A DNA stretch of 64,000 bases from Blautia schinkii DSM 10518 (GCA_000702025.1 JNKJ01000007.1:248001-312000), one strand, 5' to 3'; numbered from the stretch's first letter, positions 41,831-51,911 are shown. Made by a program: numbers and translations. Notes: a model not told the origin generated them from the letters alone.

Positions 41831-43177
41831 ATGAATAAAAAGAAAAAGATATTGAGTATTGGAGTGGTTACAGTACTGCTGGCAGGCTTGGCAGGATGCT
41901 CTGTCGACACGGGAAATGCTTCTGCGAATACGGAGAGTAAAGAGAGCAGCAGTTCTAAGAATGGAAAACTAACCATTATGCTAAGCGCCGGTGACAGCGG
42001 GGCAACCGGCGTTAAGACGGCGTTCGACAAGGCGGCCGAGATAATGGGAATCAGCCTGGAGTATAGTACATTCCCGGATGACCAGTTCCTGAATGTGCTG
42101 AACACAAAGGGGGCTACAGGCAACCTGGATGATGTGATCTACAGCACCGCCAACTTGCCTGACATCCCGTATAAGGAGCTGGCGGCTTTGGATGGGGAGT
42201 GGATCGAGCAGATGTCAGACACGACGATGCCGTTTATCGTGAATCCGGACGAAGGAAATGATGATATTTTGCTGGCACCCATTGGCGCGGAAAGTAATTA
42301 TGGGCTGGCTTACAATAAAAAGGTCCTGGACAAAGCAGGCGTTGAAGTCCCAATCATGAATTATGCGGATTTCACCGCTGCCTGTGAGAAGATAAAGGCA
42401 GCAGGCGTGACACCTGTATATTTATCGAATAAAGAAGTCTGGACCGCACAGATATTGCTGCAGGCCTCTTTTACAGGGGTTCTGGAGAACCAGGAGGGGC
42501 TGGTTGAGAAATTGGTTACCAATCAGGTGAAACCGCAGGATGTGCCGGAGATTGAAGAACTCTGGCAGAATGTGGCAGACCTGAAGAAAAACGGCTTTAT
42601 CAACGAGGATTGCCTGTCCGCTACCCATGAGATGGGAAAGAGGGCACTCGCAAATGGAGAAGCGGCATTTTATGCAGTGACAGATTCTGTGTATGGGGAG
42701 ATTGAAAATGAATTTCCTGAGCTGATTGGAGATTTAGGAATGACAATCTGTCCCATGTGGAGCGATGAGAAAGATGCATATGTGACTAGGTCAAGCTCCA
42801 GTAAAAGGCTGTCCGTGAATAAAAACAGCGAAAACCTTGATTTGGCGAAGGAGTTTGTCAATACCTGCATGACAGAACCGGTATTAAAAGTATTCTATGA
42901 AGTGCAGCCAGGAATTGCGCCGTTTAAAGACCTTGGTTATGAACTGCATATGAGTGAATGGAATAAAGAAATGGAAGCATTGGCTGAGACGATTCCGGTA
43001 AAAGCAGACTGGGGTAATCAGATTTATGATGGGGAACTTAAATTCAGAGAATTCTGGGGAGATTTCACCTTAAGGGGACAGTCCTTATTTGCCGATGTAC
43101 CTGTGAAAGATGTCCTGGAGCAGTGGTACACGTCTTATGCAGAGTCGGCAAAGGCAAAACGTCTGGAAGGATTTTAA
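41831..43177 (+). CDS. ABC importer solute-binding lipoprotein (family 1)
   Basis: A 448-residue lipoprotein. The signal peptide ends in the lipobox LAGC (Cys23), unlike the two other binding proteins in this window. A Ser/Asn linker follows, then the binding domain (KLTIMLSAGDSGATGVKTAF; DDILLAPIGAESNYGLAYNKKVLDKAGVEVP). AGGAGG precedes the ATG. It supplies the two permeases encoded next and is presumably specific for an oligosaccharide released by the operon's glycosidases. Confidence 0.92.
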   Translation: MNKKKKILSIGVVTVLLAGLAGCSVDTGNASANTESKESSSSKNGKLTIMLSAGDSGATGVKTAFDKAAEIMGISLEYSTFPDDQFLNVLNTKGATGNLDDVIYSTANLPDIPYKELAALDGEWIEQMSDTTMPFIVNPDEGNDDILLAPIGAESNYGLAYNKKVLDKAGVEVPIMNYADFTAACEKIKAAGVTPVYLSNKEVWTAQILLQASFTGVLENQEGLVEKLVTNQVKPQDVPEIEELWQNVADLKKNGFINEDCLSATHEMGKRALANGEAAFYAVTDSVYGEIENEFPELIGDLGMTICPMWSDEKDAYVTRSSSSKRLSVNKNSENLDLAKEFVNTCMTEPVLKVFYEVQPGIAPFKDLGYELHMSEWNKEMEALAETIPVKADWGNQIYDGELKFREFWGDFTLRGQSLFADVPVKDVLEQWYTSYAESAKAKRLEGF

Positions 43178-43259
43178 AAACAGCCCATACTTTGATTCCT
43201 TGCTGTCCTGAAGGGGCAGAGGATGGAATATAAAACAATCATTTGAGAAGGGAGAAATC

Positions 43260-44138
43260 ATGAGGAACACAAAAAAGATTTATAGTCTCTGGTTCATGGT
43301 GCCCGCATTGCTATTGTATTTGATATTTTTTATAATACCTAATTCAGCAGGCATCGGCCTTGCCTTTACAGACTGGAATGTCCATTACTTTGATGACTTC
43401 AGGTTTGTAGGCCTGGAGAATTTCAGGAAATTATTCTCAGAGAGAGTGTTTTGGACTGCCTTTACGAACACCATTTTCTTTTCGGTGGTGACCGTCATTG
43501 GAAAGTGTATTCTGGGATTTGTGATGGCCCTGCTTGTAACGAAGGGCACGAAATTCAACGCATATATACGTACTATTACATTTTTACCGGTTATGATCAG
43601 CGGCATCGTAGTCAGCATTATCTTTATTTCAATCTATAATCCGGATACAGGAATCCTTAATGAGTTTTTACGGAATATTGGGTTAGAATCTCTGGCAAAG
43701 CAGTGGCTGGTAGACAGCAAGTATGCTATGGGAGCAATAGCCGCAATGGATATCTGGCAGTGGACAGGATTTAATATGGTGATTTTTCTGGCGGGGATGC
43801 AGTCGATACCATCGGATTATTATGAAGCAGCTAAGATTGATGGCGCCAGCAAATTCCAGGAAATCAGATATATTATGGTTCCGCTTTTGGTACAGTCTTT
43901 CACGGTCACCTTTATCTTCAGTATTATATCAGGGTTTAAAGTTTTCGCACAGGTATATGGGACAACGAATGGAGGACCGGCAGATGCGACACAGGTAATG
44001 GGTACGTTCCTGTTTAAGAACTTTTCAGATGGATATTATGGGTATTCAGCAGCGGTGGGCGTAGTCTTCCTGTTGATGACAACGCTGGTGGCATTGATAT
44101 TCCTGGGGATTCTAAGGAAGAAGGAGGTTGAGTATTGA
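43260..44138 (+). CDS. Sugar ABC importer permease (LacF/MalF-like)
   Basis: A 292-residue CUT1 permease with six membrane segments and the EAA loop DYYEAAKIDGASKFQEIRYI. AGGGAG precedes the ATG at 43260. It works with the permease that follows and, as in the other sugar operon, needs an ATPase from elsewhere. Confidence 0.92.
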   Translation: MRNTKKIYSLWFMVPALLLYLIFFIIPNSAGIGLAFTDWNVHYFDDFRFVGLENFRKLFSERVFWTAFTNTIFFSVVTVIGKCILGFVMALLVTKGTKFNAYIRTITFLPVMISGIVVSIIFISIYNPDTGILNEFLRNIGLESLAKQWLVDSKYAMGAIAAMDIWQWTGFNMVIFLAGMQSIPSDYYEAAKIDGASKFQEIRYIMVPLLVQSFTVTFIFSIISGFKVFAQVYGTTNGGPADATQVMGTFLFKNFSDGYYGYSAAVGVVFLLMTTLVALIFLGILRKKEVEY

Positions 44139-44959
44139 TGAAGAAACGGGTAAAGTCCTATAGTGCGAAAGGCATTCTCTTTATTTTCAGCCTGCTTTAC
44201 TTGATACCAGTGTGGATGGTGCTTGTCAATTCTATAAAAGCTCCGGCCGATGCGAACATGATGGGGATTGGACTGCCTAAAGACTCCACAGTGCACATTG
44301 GGAATTATCTCACTGTAATTGAACAGGGCGGCATTGCTAAAGCGTTTTTTAACGGTGTCCTGGAGGCTACGCTTTCGACAGTAATCGTAATTATCACATC
44401 TTCTGCCTGTGCGTTTGTCATTGCCAGAATGAAAAGACGGCTGACCACCATTGTGTATTATGCTTTTATTGTAGGTCTTGTCGTTCCGGCGGCTTATATC
44501 CCTACGTATCTGGTTTTGGACAAATTAAGCCTTCTGAATACATATGCGGGTATCATTCTGATTTTTACGACATACGGGCTTCCCATGGCGGTGTTCCTCT
44601 ATGTCGGCTTTGTGAAAACAATTCCCAGGGAACTGGATGAGGCTGCGATTATAGATGGCTGCGGTCCGGTGAGACTGTTCTTTCAGGTCATCTTTCCCTT
44701 GCTTAAGCCTGTCACTGCAACCCAGTTTATCCTGTGTTTTATCGGTGCCTGGAATGATGTGATGATACCCATGTTTTTTGCTAACGGGAGCAAGTGGGCG
44801 CTGCCGCTTACTGTCTACAATTTTTACGGCGGCTATACGAAATCTTGGAATCTTATATTTGCGGATATCATCATAACGATTTCTCCACTGGTCATCGTAT
44901 ACCTGTGCTGCCAAAAACATATTATATCAGGCATGACAGCGGGAGCCGTGAAAGGCTGA
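44138..44959 (+). CDS. Sugar ABC importer permease (LacG/MalG-like)
   Basis: A 273-residue CUT1 permease with six membrane segments and the EAA loop LDEAAIIDGCGPVRLFFQVI. The ATG at 44138 overlaps the last base of the preceding gene (TGATG), with AGGAGG upstream inside that gene, so the pair is translationally coupled. Confidence 0.92.
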   Translation: MKKRVKSYSAKGILFIFSLLYLIPVWMVLVNSIKAPADANMMGIGLPKDSTVHIGNYLTVIEQGGIAKAFFNGVLEATLSTVIVIITSSACAFVIARMKRRLTTIVYYAFIVGLVVPAAYIPTYLVLDKLSLLNTYAGIILIFTTYGLPMAVFLYVGFVKTIPRELDEAAIIDGCGPVRLFFQVIFPLLKPVTATQFILCFIGAWNDVMIPMFFANGSKWALPLTVYNFYGGYTKSWNLIFADIIITISPLVIVYLCCQKHIISGMTAGAVKG

Positions 44960-45033
44960 GGAGGCCCAGAAAACTATTTTTTTTTCCGGAGCGGATATGA
45001 TATGATGGGAATATCGGCGAAGGAGGGATACGT

Positions 45034-46860
45034 ATGCTGAAAAAACTGGGATTCCAAAAAAGATTGATTGTTGTGTCGGTTGTATTTTTTATGAGTATTA
45101 TCCTGGTACTTGTCACGGGATTCAGTATTTATATTTTTAAGGAGCACGAAGAACAGCAACAGACTTATTTTATACAATCCAGTGAGAATATCGCGGAGAA
45201 GGTTGGGCAGATGATCAGCGATATGGATGCCATCTCCAGCCAGATTGTCGGGAATGCGTCCATACAGAGGGAAGTGATGGATGCGGTATATGCGGAGGAT
45301 GAGGAAGGGAACTATTTTGACACTCATCTGGAGGCCCGGCGGAAGGTAAGGATAGAATGTTCTTCTATTAATTTGTCGAAAAACAGTGTAGAACAGATTT
45401 TTATCTATAGGAGCCCGCATATTTTCATAAGATATGCGGGTATGGATTATGAGGATGAGACGGTATATGACGTACTCTCCAGCAAGGAAAACCAGGAGCT
45501 GATTCAAATGGAGGAGGGCAGCCATTATAAGGTACTGCCTCCCCATAAAAGCAGATGGGAGCCGAAAGAGGACCGGCTTGTGATTTCTATGATACGGCCC
45601 TTAACAGCCACCTACTATACCAAAGAACAAATTGCAACCATCGAAGTCCTGAAGCCGTATGAAGATCTGGAGGAAGCGTGTACACTGGATGGGAAAAATG
45701 AGGGCGTTGGAATCCTGATCATGGATCGGGAAAACGGTGAGATTGTATATTCAAATGAGAAAATAGCGCAAGAGGATGCCAGATTTTATCAGAAACAGCT
45801 TTCTCTGGGGAAAGAACTCAGAACAATAAAGAATCAAGGCAGTGAGAGGGAAATCTTATATACAAAGGATCTGAAAAATTGCAATTGGAGCGTCCTGCTT
45901 TACCAGCCTTACGGAAAGTATATGGCGCCCATTATACAGATAGTCTCATTTATCGCCGTGTTATGCTTTTTATTTACTATTTTTACAGCCTTTATCACAT
46001 ATATTATTATTAACAAAATGACAAAACCGATACGGGTATTAAGGGAATCTTTGGACGATGTGACATTTGACAATATCCATATCACTACAAATGGGGAGAC
46101 CAACGATGAAGTAGAGCAGCTGAGGGTTCGATTCAATGACCTTCTGACCGCCCTGCAGACACTTTCTAATTCCCTGCTGCAGTCGAAAACGGCAGAATTA
46201 AAGGCAAAGCTTATGTCTTTGCAGGCACAGATCAACCCCCATTTCCTTTTCAATTCAATTATGGTCATCGGCGCGGCGGGGCAGGAGGCACAGAATGATA
46301 AAGTGGAGCAGATGTGCCTGGAATTAAGCGGATTGTTCCGGTATGCCTCTGATGAGGCACAGAAGAGCACGATAGAGAAGGAGCTGGGATATATAGAGAA
46401 TTACCTGCATTTTATGAAATGGAGGTATTTGGATGAACTGGAATATCAGATCCATGTGACAGGTGAGACAAGGAAGATAGAGGTTCCCAAAATGATCCTC
46501 CAGCCGCTTGTAGAAAACTGCTTTACACACGGATTCAAAATGGTGAGGGCCCCTTACAGGCTCACTGTAAACTGCAGCTATGGGGAAAAATCCTGGCAGG
46601 TTGAAGTGCTGGACAATGGAGGCGGGTTCTCACAGGAGATGCTAGGGGAACTGGCAAAGATGAAAGGCAGGATAGATTCTGATTTCAGGTCAGGCAGCGT
46701 CAGTGAAATCGCCTCGAACAACAGAGCAGTCATCAACGTATATGCAAGGCTAAAGCTGATCTTTAAAGAAGGGACTTTTTTTGAATTTGAAAACCTAAAG
46801 GAACGAGGGGCAAGAGTAGTGATTGGCGGAAATTATATGGCAGAAGGAGTCAGTGATTAG
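45034..46860 (+). CDS. YesM-like sensor histidine kinase
   Basis: A 608-residue membrane kinase of the LytS/YesM type. Membrane segments lie near residues 10-30 and 300-325 and enclose a large extracellular sensor domain. A HAMP linker follows, then the His-kinase motif AQINPHFLFNSI with phosphorylated His403, and an ATPase domain with the N-box NCFTHGF and DNGGGFS. AAGGAGG precedes the ATG. It should sense a carbohydrate or cell-surface state and phosphorylate the YesN-like regulator encoded at the head of the cluster. Confidence 0.92.
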   Translation: MLKKLGFQKRLIVVSVVFFMSIILVLVTGFSIYIFKEHEEQQQTYFIQSSENIAEKVGQMISDMDAISSQIVGNASIQREVMDAVYAEDEEGNYFDTHLEARRKVRIECSSINLSKNSVEQIFIYRSPHIFIRYAGMDYEDETVYDVLSSKENQELIQMEEGSHYKVLPPHKSRWEPKEDRLVISMIRPLTATYYTKEQIATIEVLKPYEDLEEACTLDGKNEGVGILIMDRENGEIVYSNEKIAQEDARFYQKQLSLGKELRTIKNQGSEREILYTKDLKNCNWSVLLYQPYGKYMAPIIQIVSFIAVLCFLFTIFTAFITYIIINKMTKPIRVLRESLDDVTFDNIHITTNGETNDEVEQLRVRFNDLLTALQTLSNSLLQSKTAELKAKLMSLQAQINPHFLFNSIMVIGAAGQEAQNDKVEQMCLELSGLFRYASDEAQKSTIEKELGYIENYLHFMKWRYLDELEYQIHVTGETRKIEVPKMILQPLVENCFTHGFKMVRAPYRLTVNCSYGEKSWQVEVLDNGGGFSQEMLGELAKMKGRIDSDFRSGSVSEIASNNRAVINVYARLKLIFKEGTFFEFENLKERGARVVIGGNYMAEGVSD

Positions 46861-49251
46861 ATGGATGGAAATAAAGGGATTTTGAAAGAAATTGCGAAAT
46901 CTAATGTGGTATATCACGAGTTGGGGCAAAGCGACAGGAGCTCTATGCCCATAGGAAACGGGGAATTGTGCGCCAGTGTCTGGGTGGAGGAAGAGGGGAA
47001 GATAAGGCTGTATCTTTCCCGGACAGACGCACTTACAGAATTTGACCGCACGGTAAAATTGGGAATGGCTGAGATTTCACTTTCCCCCAATCCATTTTTG
47101 GAAGGGGAATATCTGCAAGTCCTTTGTCTGGATAAGGGGCAGATCACCATTGAAGGAAGAGGAGCCAAGATTGTGGTTTTTGCCGACATGGGGCAGGAGC
47201 ATCTGTATATTACCGGATCATTTGAATGTGAGACGGATGTAACGGCAGAGTACATTGCCTGGAGGACAAGCCCTTCGGTTTATGTCAGTGAATATCCGGT
47301 TAAGACAGAAGTATGCGAAGCAGCGGATACCGTATTTTCCTCAGAGGACCAGGTTGTCTTTTATCACAAGAACGGGAAGACCATCATACCGGAGACGGCA
47401 AGATTACAGGAGGTTGAAGAAGCCATCTCTGTCATGCCTGACTGCTTGGAAAATAGGATTTTCGGCGGCGTGATGCTTTTGAAAGAAGGCCATCTGAAAC
47501 GAGAAAATGTATTAGAAAAAAATGCCGCAGCTTCTTTTGAATTGGTTTTTATCACCCAAAGCATGCAGGGAGAGGAAACGGAGTTTATAAAAGACTTAAA
47601 GGAACAGAGGAATCATCTGGAAGAAGCAGGCAGGGTGCGGGCAGAAAGTCAGGCGGCATGGCAGGAGTACTGGTGCAGGAGTTATCTTTTTGTCAGCGGG
47701 GACAGGGACGTGGATTGCGAGGCCAGAGAGGAGATCAAAGGACTTTGCGTGGAGACACAGGAGTATTCATGCGCGTGCCGTTCGCAGATAACAAATGCCT
47801 ATATCTGGACAAAATATATGTTTGCCTGCTGCGGTAAGGGGGCATTTCCCATCCTGTACAACGGGATGCTGTTCAACCTGTGTCCGGCAGAGGATGCTCA
47901 TTTTAGGGTTGATAATTTTGGGCTGTCCTTTACGGGAAAACCGGGGGAAATCAGCTTATCACATAATCCGGATGAAAGATCCTGGTGTGTGGAGCATCTG
48001 TGGCAGAATGTAAGGCATCCGTACCATACATTTTTGATGCAGGGAGATCCGGATAAGCTGCGGGTCCTTTTCCAATATTATAAAAACTTCTGGGAAATCA
48101 ACAGGATCCGGGCAAGAGAGTACTATGGCGCTAAAGGGCAGCATAATACGGAAATGACTATGTCCTTCGGCCTGCAGTCTATGGGTATATATGGTGAGGA
48201 CAGGCATGGGCTAAAGAAAGGTTTTGCCAAGAACAGGCATGGCGGGGCAGTGGATATTTCCCCGGGCCTGGAATTGATCTCACTGATGCTGGACTACTAT
48301 GAGTTTACAAAAGAGCAGAGGTTTTTGGAAGATGAGATTCTGGTCTATACGGTAGAATTGCTGAACTATATAGAGACTAGATTCCCTGTACGGGAAAACG
48401 GGAAAATAAAATTATATCCCCTCCACTCAGTGGAGACATACCATGATACCGAGAATCCACTGCCGACAATCGCCGGATTATACAGCATTCTGGGAAGGCT
48501 GAGCAAGCTGGATATTCCGGATAAGGAAATTAAAGAATATCTGGAAGGATATAAGGAGATGCTTCCCGAACTGCCCACGGAGCCAGGGGGGCAGGGAGCA
48601 ATCCTAAAACCGGCGGAGAAGTATTCACGGGAGCGCCAGAACATCGAGATACCAGAACTGTATGCCTGCTTCCCCTTCCGCCTTTTTACCGGATTCAAAG
48701 ACGGGAAAGAGTTGATGAAGCGGACATTTTATGAGAGGACAGCGGAACATGGCTGTGACCACGTGTTTCAGATTGGCAGTAAGCCTGACCAGCCAAGCTA
48801 CAGCGGCTGGCAGTCTATCGGCGTAGTGGCGGCACTGCTGTGGGAGCCTGAGACGGCCGCAGATATTTTGGAGAACAACTGTGCGTTGAAGAATCCGGGA
48901 AGCCGCTTTCCGGCAATGTGGGGACCGATATACGATGCAGTGCCGGATACGGATCATGGCGCAAATATCATAAACCAGCTTCAGACAATGGTGATGCAGA
49001 CAGATGGGGATGACATCTATATACTGCCGGGGTATCCCAGAAGGTGGGATGTGAAATTCAGGCTCTATGCCGATAAAAATACGGTGGTGACCTGCGAATA
49101 CAAGGACGGCATTTTATCAGAGCTGCATGTGGAACCAGAGTCCCGCATAAAAGATGTGCACATTTGCATGGATGGTCAAACGGCCAAGGATGTGCATGTT
49201 TACAGCCAAACACATACCGGGGAGGAAAATAATGGAGGAATTACGTTTTAG
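46861..49251 (+). CDS. DUF5703-type putative glycoside hydrolase
   Basis: A 796-residue cytoplasmic protein with no signal peptide. The N-terminus SSMPIGNGELCASVWVEEEG and LYLSRTDALTEFDR is typical of DUF5703 proteins, which resemble GH95-type (alpha/alpha)6 glycosidases. Candidate catalytic-barrel segments include NTEMTMSFGLQSMGIYGEDR and YSGWQSIGVVAALLWE. It begins one base after the kinase stop codon with no room for a separate ribosome site. In the operon it probably cleaves the imported oligosaccharide; linkage unknown. Confidence 0.75.
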   Translation: MDGNKGILKEIAKSNVVYHELGQSDRSSMPIGNGELCASVWVEEEGKIRLYLSRTDALTEFDRTVKLGMAEISLSPNPFLEGEYLQVLCLDKGQITIEGRGAKIVVFADMGQEHLYITGSFECETDVTAEYIAWRTSPSVYVSEYPVKTEVCEAADTVFSSEDQVVFYHKNGKTIIPETARLQEVEEAISVMPDCLENRIFGGVMLLKEGHLKRENVLEKNAAASFELVFITQSMQGEETEFIKDLKEQRNHLEEAGRVRAESQAAWQEYWCRSYLFVSGDRDVDCEAREEIKGLCVETQEYSCACRSQITNAYIWTKYMFACCGKGAFPILYNGMLFNLCPAEDAHFRVDNFGLSFTGKPGEISLSHNPDERSWCVEHLWQNVRHPYHTFLMQGDPDKLRVLFQYYKNFWEINRIRAREYYGAKGQHNTEMTMSFGLQSMGIYGEDRHGLKKGFAKNRHGGAVDISPGLELISLMLDYYEFTKEQRFLEDEILVYTVELLNYIETRFPVRENGKIKLYPLHSVETYHDTENPLPTIAGLYSILGRLSKLDIPDKEIKEYLEGYKEMLPELPTEPGGQGAILKPAEKYSRERQNIEIPELYACFPFRLFTGFKDGKELMKRTFYERTAEHGCDHVFQIGSKPDQPSYSGWQSIGVVAALLWEPETAADILENNCALKNPGSRFPAMWGPIYDAVPDTDHGANIINQLQTMVMQTDGDDIYILPGYPRRWDVKFRLYADKNTVVTCEYKDGILSELHVEPESRIKDVHICMDGQTAKDVHVYSQTHTGEENNGGITF

Positions 49252-51272
49252 ACAGGTACATTTAGACTTTCATACTTCAGAGCATATTCCAGATATAGGG
49301 GAGGCTTTTGACAGGCAGGCCTTCCAGGAGGCATTAAAGGCCGGGCATGTTGATTCGGTTACACTGTTTTCTAAATGCCATCATGGATGGTCTTACCATC
49401 CGACAGATGTGAACAGGATGCATCCGAACCTGAAGTTTGATCTCTTGGGGGAGCAGCTGCAGGCTGCCGCAGAAATCGGAGTAAAGGCACCTGTGTATAT
49501 TTCAGCAGGATTTGATGAGAAGGAGGCGGTCAGTCATCCGGAATGGCTTGTAAGGAAATCTGATGATTCTGCGGATTCCCTTGGGGATTTTGTTCAAAAG
49601 CCGGGGTATCACCTGCTTTGCTACAATACGCCCTATTTAGAGCTGCTTTTAAAACAGATTGAGGAAGTGATGGAGAGGTATCAGCCATGCGGCATATTTT
49701 TAGATATCTCGTCGGTCCATCCCTGTTATTGTGCGCAATGCCGCAAGGATATACTCGGGAGAGGGAAAGATCCCAGGGATATGGAGGCTGTCATGGAGCA
49801 GGCGGAGCTTGTGTACCAGAATTATGCGCAGAGGGTACATCAGACAATACGAAGATTTAGCAGTACCTGTACGGTTTTCCATAATGGCGGGCACATCGCG
49901 AAAGGGCGCCGGGATTTGGCTGGCTGCAATACACACCTGGAATTGGAGAGCCTTCCTACCGGAGGATGGGGCTACGAGCATTTTCCTATGTCAGCATCCT
50001 ATGTAACCAATTTAGGGATGCAGTATTTAGGAATGACTGGCAAGTTTCATAACTCATGGGGAGAGTTCGGTGGATTCAAACATCCGAATGCACTGCGCTA
50101 TGAGACTGCTCTATCACTTGCGTTCGGAGCAAAATGTTCTATCGGTGACCAACTGCACCCACTGGGCAGGATGGATCCTGTAACTTACCAGCTGATTGGG
50201 ACTGCTTATAAAGAGGTGGAGCAAAAAGAGGCTTGGTGCAGGGAAACCTATTCCTGTGCAGACATTGCAGTCCTCTCCCAGGAAGCGGCGGATGGCCGGG
50301 CCTCTGATAAAGACGCGCATTTTTGGGGGGGATATGGGTGCTAATAGGATCTTGCTGGAAGGTAACTATCTGTTTCACTTTGTAGACGAAGAGGAAGATT
50401 TTTCAAAATATAAGTTATTGATTCTCCCGGACACCATCCGTTTGGATGAAAGTCTGAAAGAGAAGATAGAAGCATATCAGAAAAATGGAGGCAGGATCCT
50501 GGCGAGTGGGATGAGCGGCATTGCTGAGGATGCCGAAGCATTCACCTTGGATTTCGGCGCTGATTTTGCCGGCAGGAATGAGTACTGCCCGGATTACGTC
50601 ATTTGGAGGGGAAAGGGAGATGGTGAAAGTGCGAGAGTCATGAACGCACAGGGTTACCTTCTTGAAAATATAAGGGGCGAGGTATTCCTGTATCGGGAAA
50701 ATTCATATTTTAACAGAGATATCCGCCACTTCTGCTCACATCAGCACACTCCCAATGATGAATCCGCGAGATATCCGGCAGGGGTGAGGAATGGCTCTGC
50801 CATGTATATCGGCTGGGAGATTTTCAGCGATTATGCAAAAACAGGGCGTATACATGATAAGCAGATTGTAATGTCGGCAATTGAGTCACTGTTAGGGGAA
50901 GAAAAGATGGTGTCGGTTAATCTGCCGGATCGGGGTGTGGTAACACTCCGTAAGCAGGAAAAAGAAAGCCGCTATGTGGCACATTTCCTGTTTGCTCACA
51001 CGACCCTCCGGGGTGAAGCTGTGCAGGGCGAGAAGCCCTATCCCATCGAAGTGATTGAGGATATTGTGCCCCTTTATAATATAGATGTGCAGATAAGGGT
51101 AGAAGAGAAGGTTAAGAAAGTCTGCCTGGCACCTCAGGGGACAGAGCTGTCATTCCATATGGAAGGGGGGCGGGCTGTATTTCAAGTGCCGGAATTAGAG
51201 TGCCATCAAATGGTAGTGCTGGAATATAGTTCTTCTGATAGGCAGAGTGCTTTTTTATGTCAGGAGCTTTAA
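49232..51272 (+). pseudogene. GHL6/beta-galactosidase-type glycoside hydrolase gene, split by a frameshift at a G7 run
   Basis: The first part (49232-50344, 370 codons) is a TIM-barrel domain like hypothetical glycosyl hydrolase 6 (HLDFHTSEHIPDIGEAF; CGIFLDISSVHPCYCAQCRKD; SWGEFGGFKHPNALRYE). It ends early after FWGGYGC. The second part continues in another frame from about 50334 to 51272 and matches the usual beta-galactosidase trimerisation-like domain (YKLLILPDTIRLDESLKEKI; NGGRILASGMSGI). The shift lies at seven G residues (50325-50331); six or nine would restore one protein of about 680 residues. Alternatively the second part could be restarted at ATG 50334. It overlaps the DUF5703 gene by 20 bases. 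A phase-variable state, real inactivation or a read error are all possible. Confidence 0.75.
50325..50331 (+). other. Homopolymer G7 tract at the frameshift
   Basis: Run of seven G inside the glycosidase gene, prone to slipped-strand changes. It doubles as a ribosome-site-like sequence just before ATG 50334. Confidence 0.75.
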
Positions 51273-51370
51273 AGACAGTAACGGGATAGAATAGGGGATA
51301 TTCCCGGTAATACAGAGAAGCTGGATTATCTTTCTGAATCAGAGCGGAAACTCAAGAAAACATATAATGA

Positions 51371-51399
51371 TTGACAAGATTTTACTTATAAGCTATAAT
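51371..51399 (+). promoter_or_regulatory. Perfect sigma-A promoter of a non-coding unit
   Basis: TTGACA (51371-51376), exactly 17-base spacer, TATAAT (51394-51399). It is the only full-consensus promoter noticed in the window, yet no protein gene starts within 580 bases. Confidence 0.85.
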
Positions 51400-51405
51400 T
51401 CAACC

Positions 51406-51846
51406 ATTAGCGGAAGTCAAACCTTCCATTAAATAAGCAATATCATGTGATATTTGTTTAGAGCTACATGCAGTTACTGTTCCGGAAATTGGACAGTGAT
51501 TACATGCAAATATTTTCTCTGACCACCCACTACGGGTTGAGGCCATACGGACAGCCGGGTCAACTGCCGATTGGCAACTGGAGGTTGCCATATTGATTGA
51601 GTTAAAAGCTCAATTTTATAAGTTGGTTACTTTATAACCAGAGCGCTCAGGCGCACATCAACTTGTAAAATGGTCAATAGGAGTAGTAAAAGTAAGTATT
51701 TGCTATATAGACTCTGAACGGAAATTTCCACATGGATTGATTCCATAACCAGCAGGGGGAAGCTCTATATTCCCGGGTAAGCTGGTGAAGAATATTTTCG
51801 GTGATTGAAATTACAGGCGGTGTGCGCAGGCATGCCGTCTTTTTTA
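51406..51846 (+). ncRNA. Putative structured non-coding RNA of about 440 nt
   Basis: Bracketed by a perfect promoter and an intrinsic terminator, with no credible open frame on the plus strand. Helices seen by eye: AATATCA-TG-TGATATT (51439-51454); an imperfect stem from CATGCAG...ACTGT to ACAGT...TACATG (about 51477-51516); GGCAAC-TGGAG-GTTGCC (near 51573-51589); and a three-way junction closed by ATTTTATAAGTTG (51613-51625) with CAACTTGTAAAAT (51659-51671) enclosing GTTA/TAAC and GCGC-TCAG-GCGC hairpins. It does not match what I know of tmRNA, RNase P, 6S, SRP RNA or common riboswitches. Confidence 0.55.
51816..51846 (+). terminator. Intrinsic terminator of the non-coding unit
   Basis: GGCGGTGTGC (51816-51825) pairs with GCATGCCGTC (51830-51839), including G-U pairs, and is followed by six T residues. 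Confidence 0.75.
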
Positions 51847-51911
51847 TACCATTAGAAAAATACTCTAATCTGTTCTGACGGGAAGAGTCTCGCTTTCCTG
51901 TGGTATAAAAA
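51841..51911 (+). ncRNA. Candidate three-way-junction element in the speD leader
   Basis: TTTTTATACC (51841-51850) pairs perfectly with GGTATAAAAA (51902-51911). Between them are hairpin ATTAGA/TCTAAT with a 7-base loop, an 8-base linker and hairpin ACGGGAA/TTCCTGT with an 8-10-base loop. The layout resembles a small three-way-junction riboswitch, but no known core sequence was recognised. The same bases include TGG-TATAAA, which might instead be an extended -10 promoter for the polyamine operon. Confidence 0.4.

Noticed and set aside
51400..51591. Minus-strand 63-codon Cys-containing peptide
   Set aside because: No ribosome site, no recognised family, and it lies antisense to the helices of the putative ncRNA.
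51841..51911. Purine riboswitch
   Set aside because: The three-way-junction layout is similar, but the conserved junction bases of purine riboswitches are absent.
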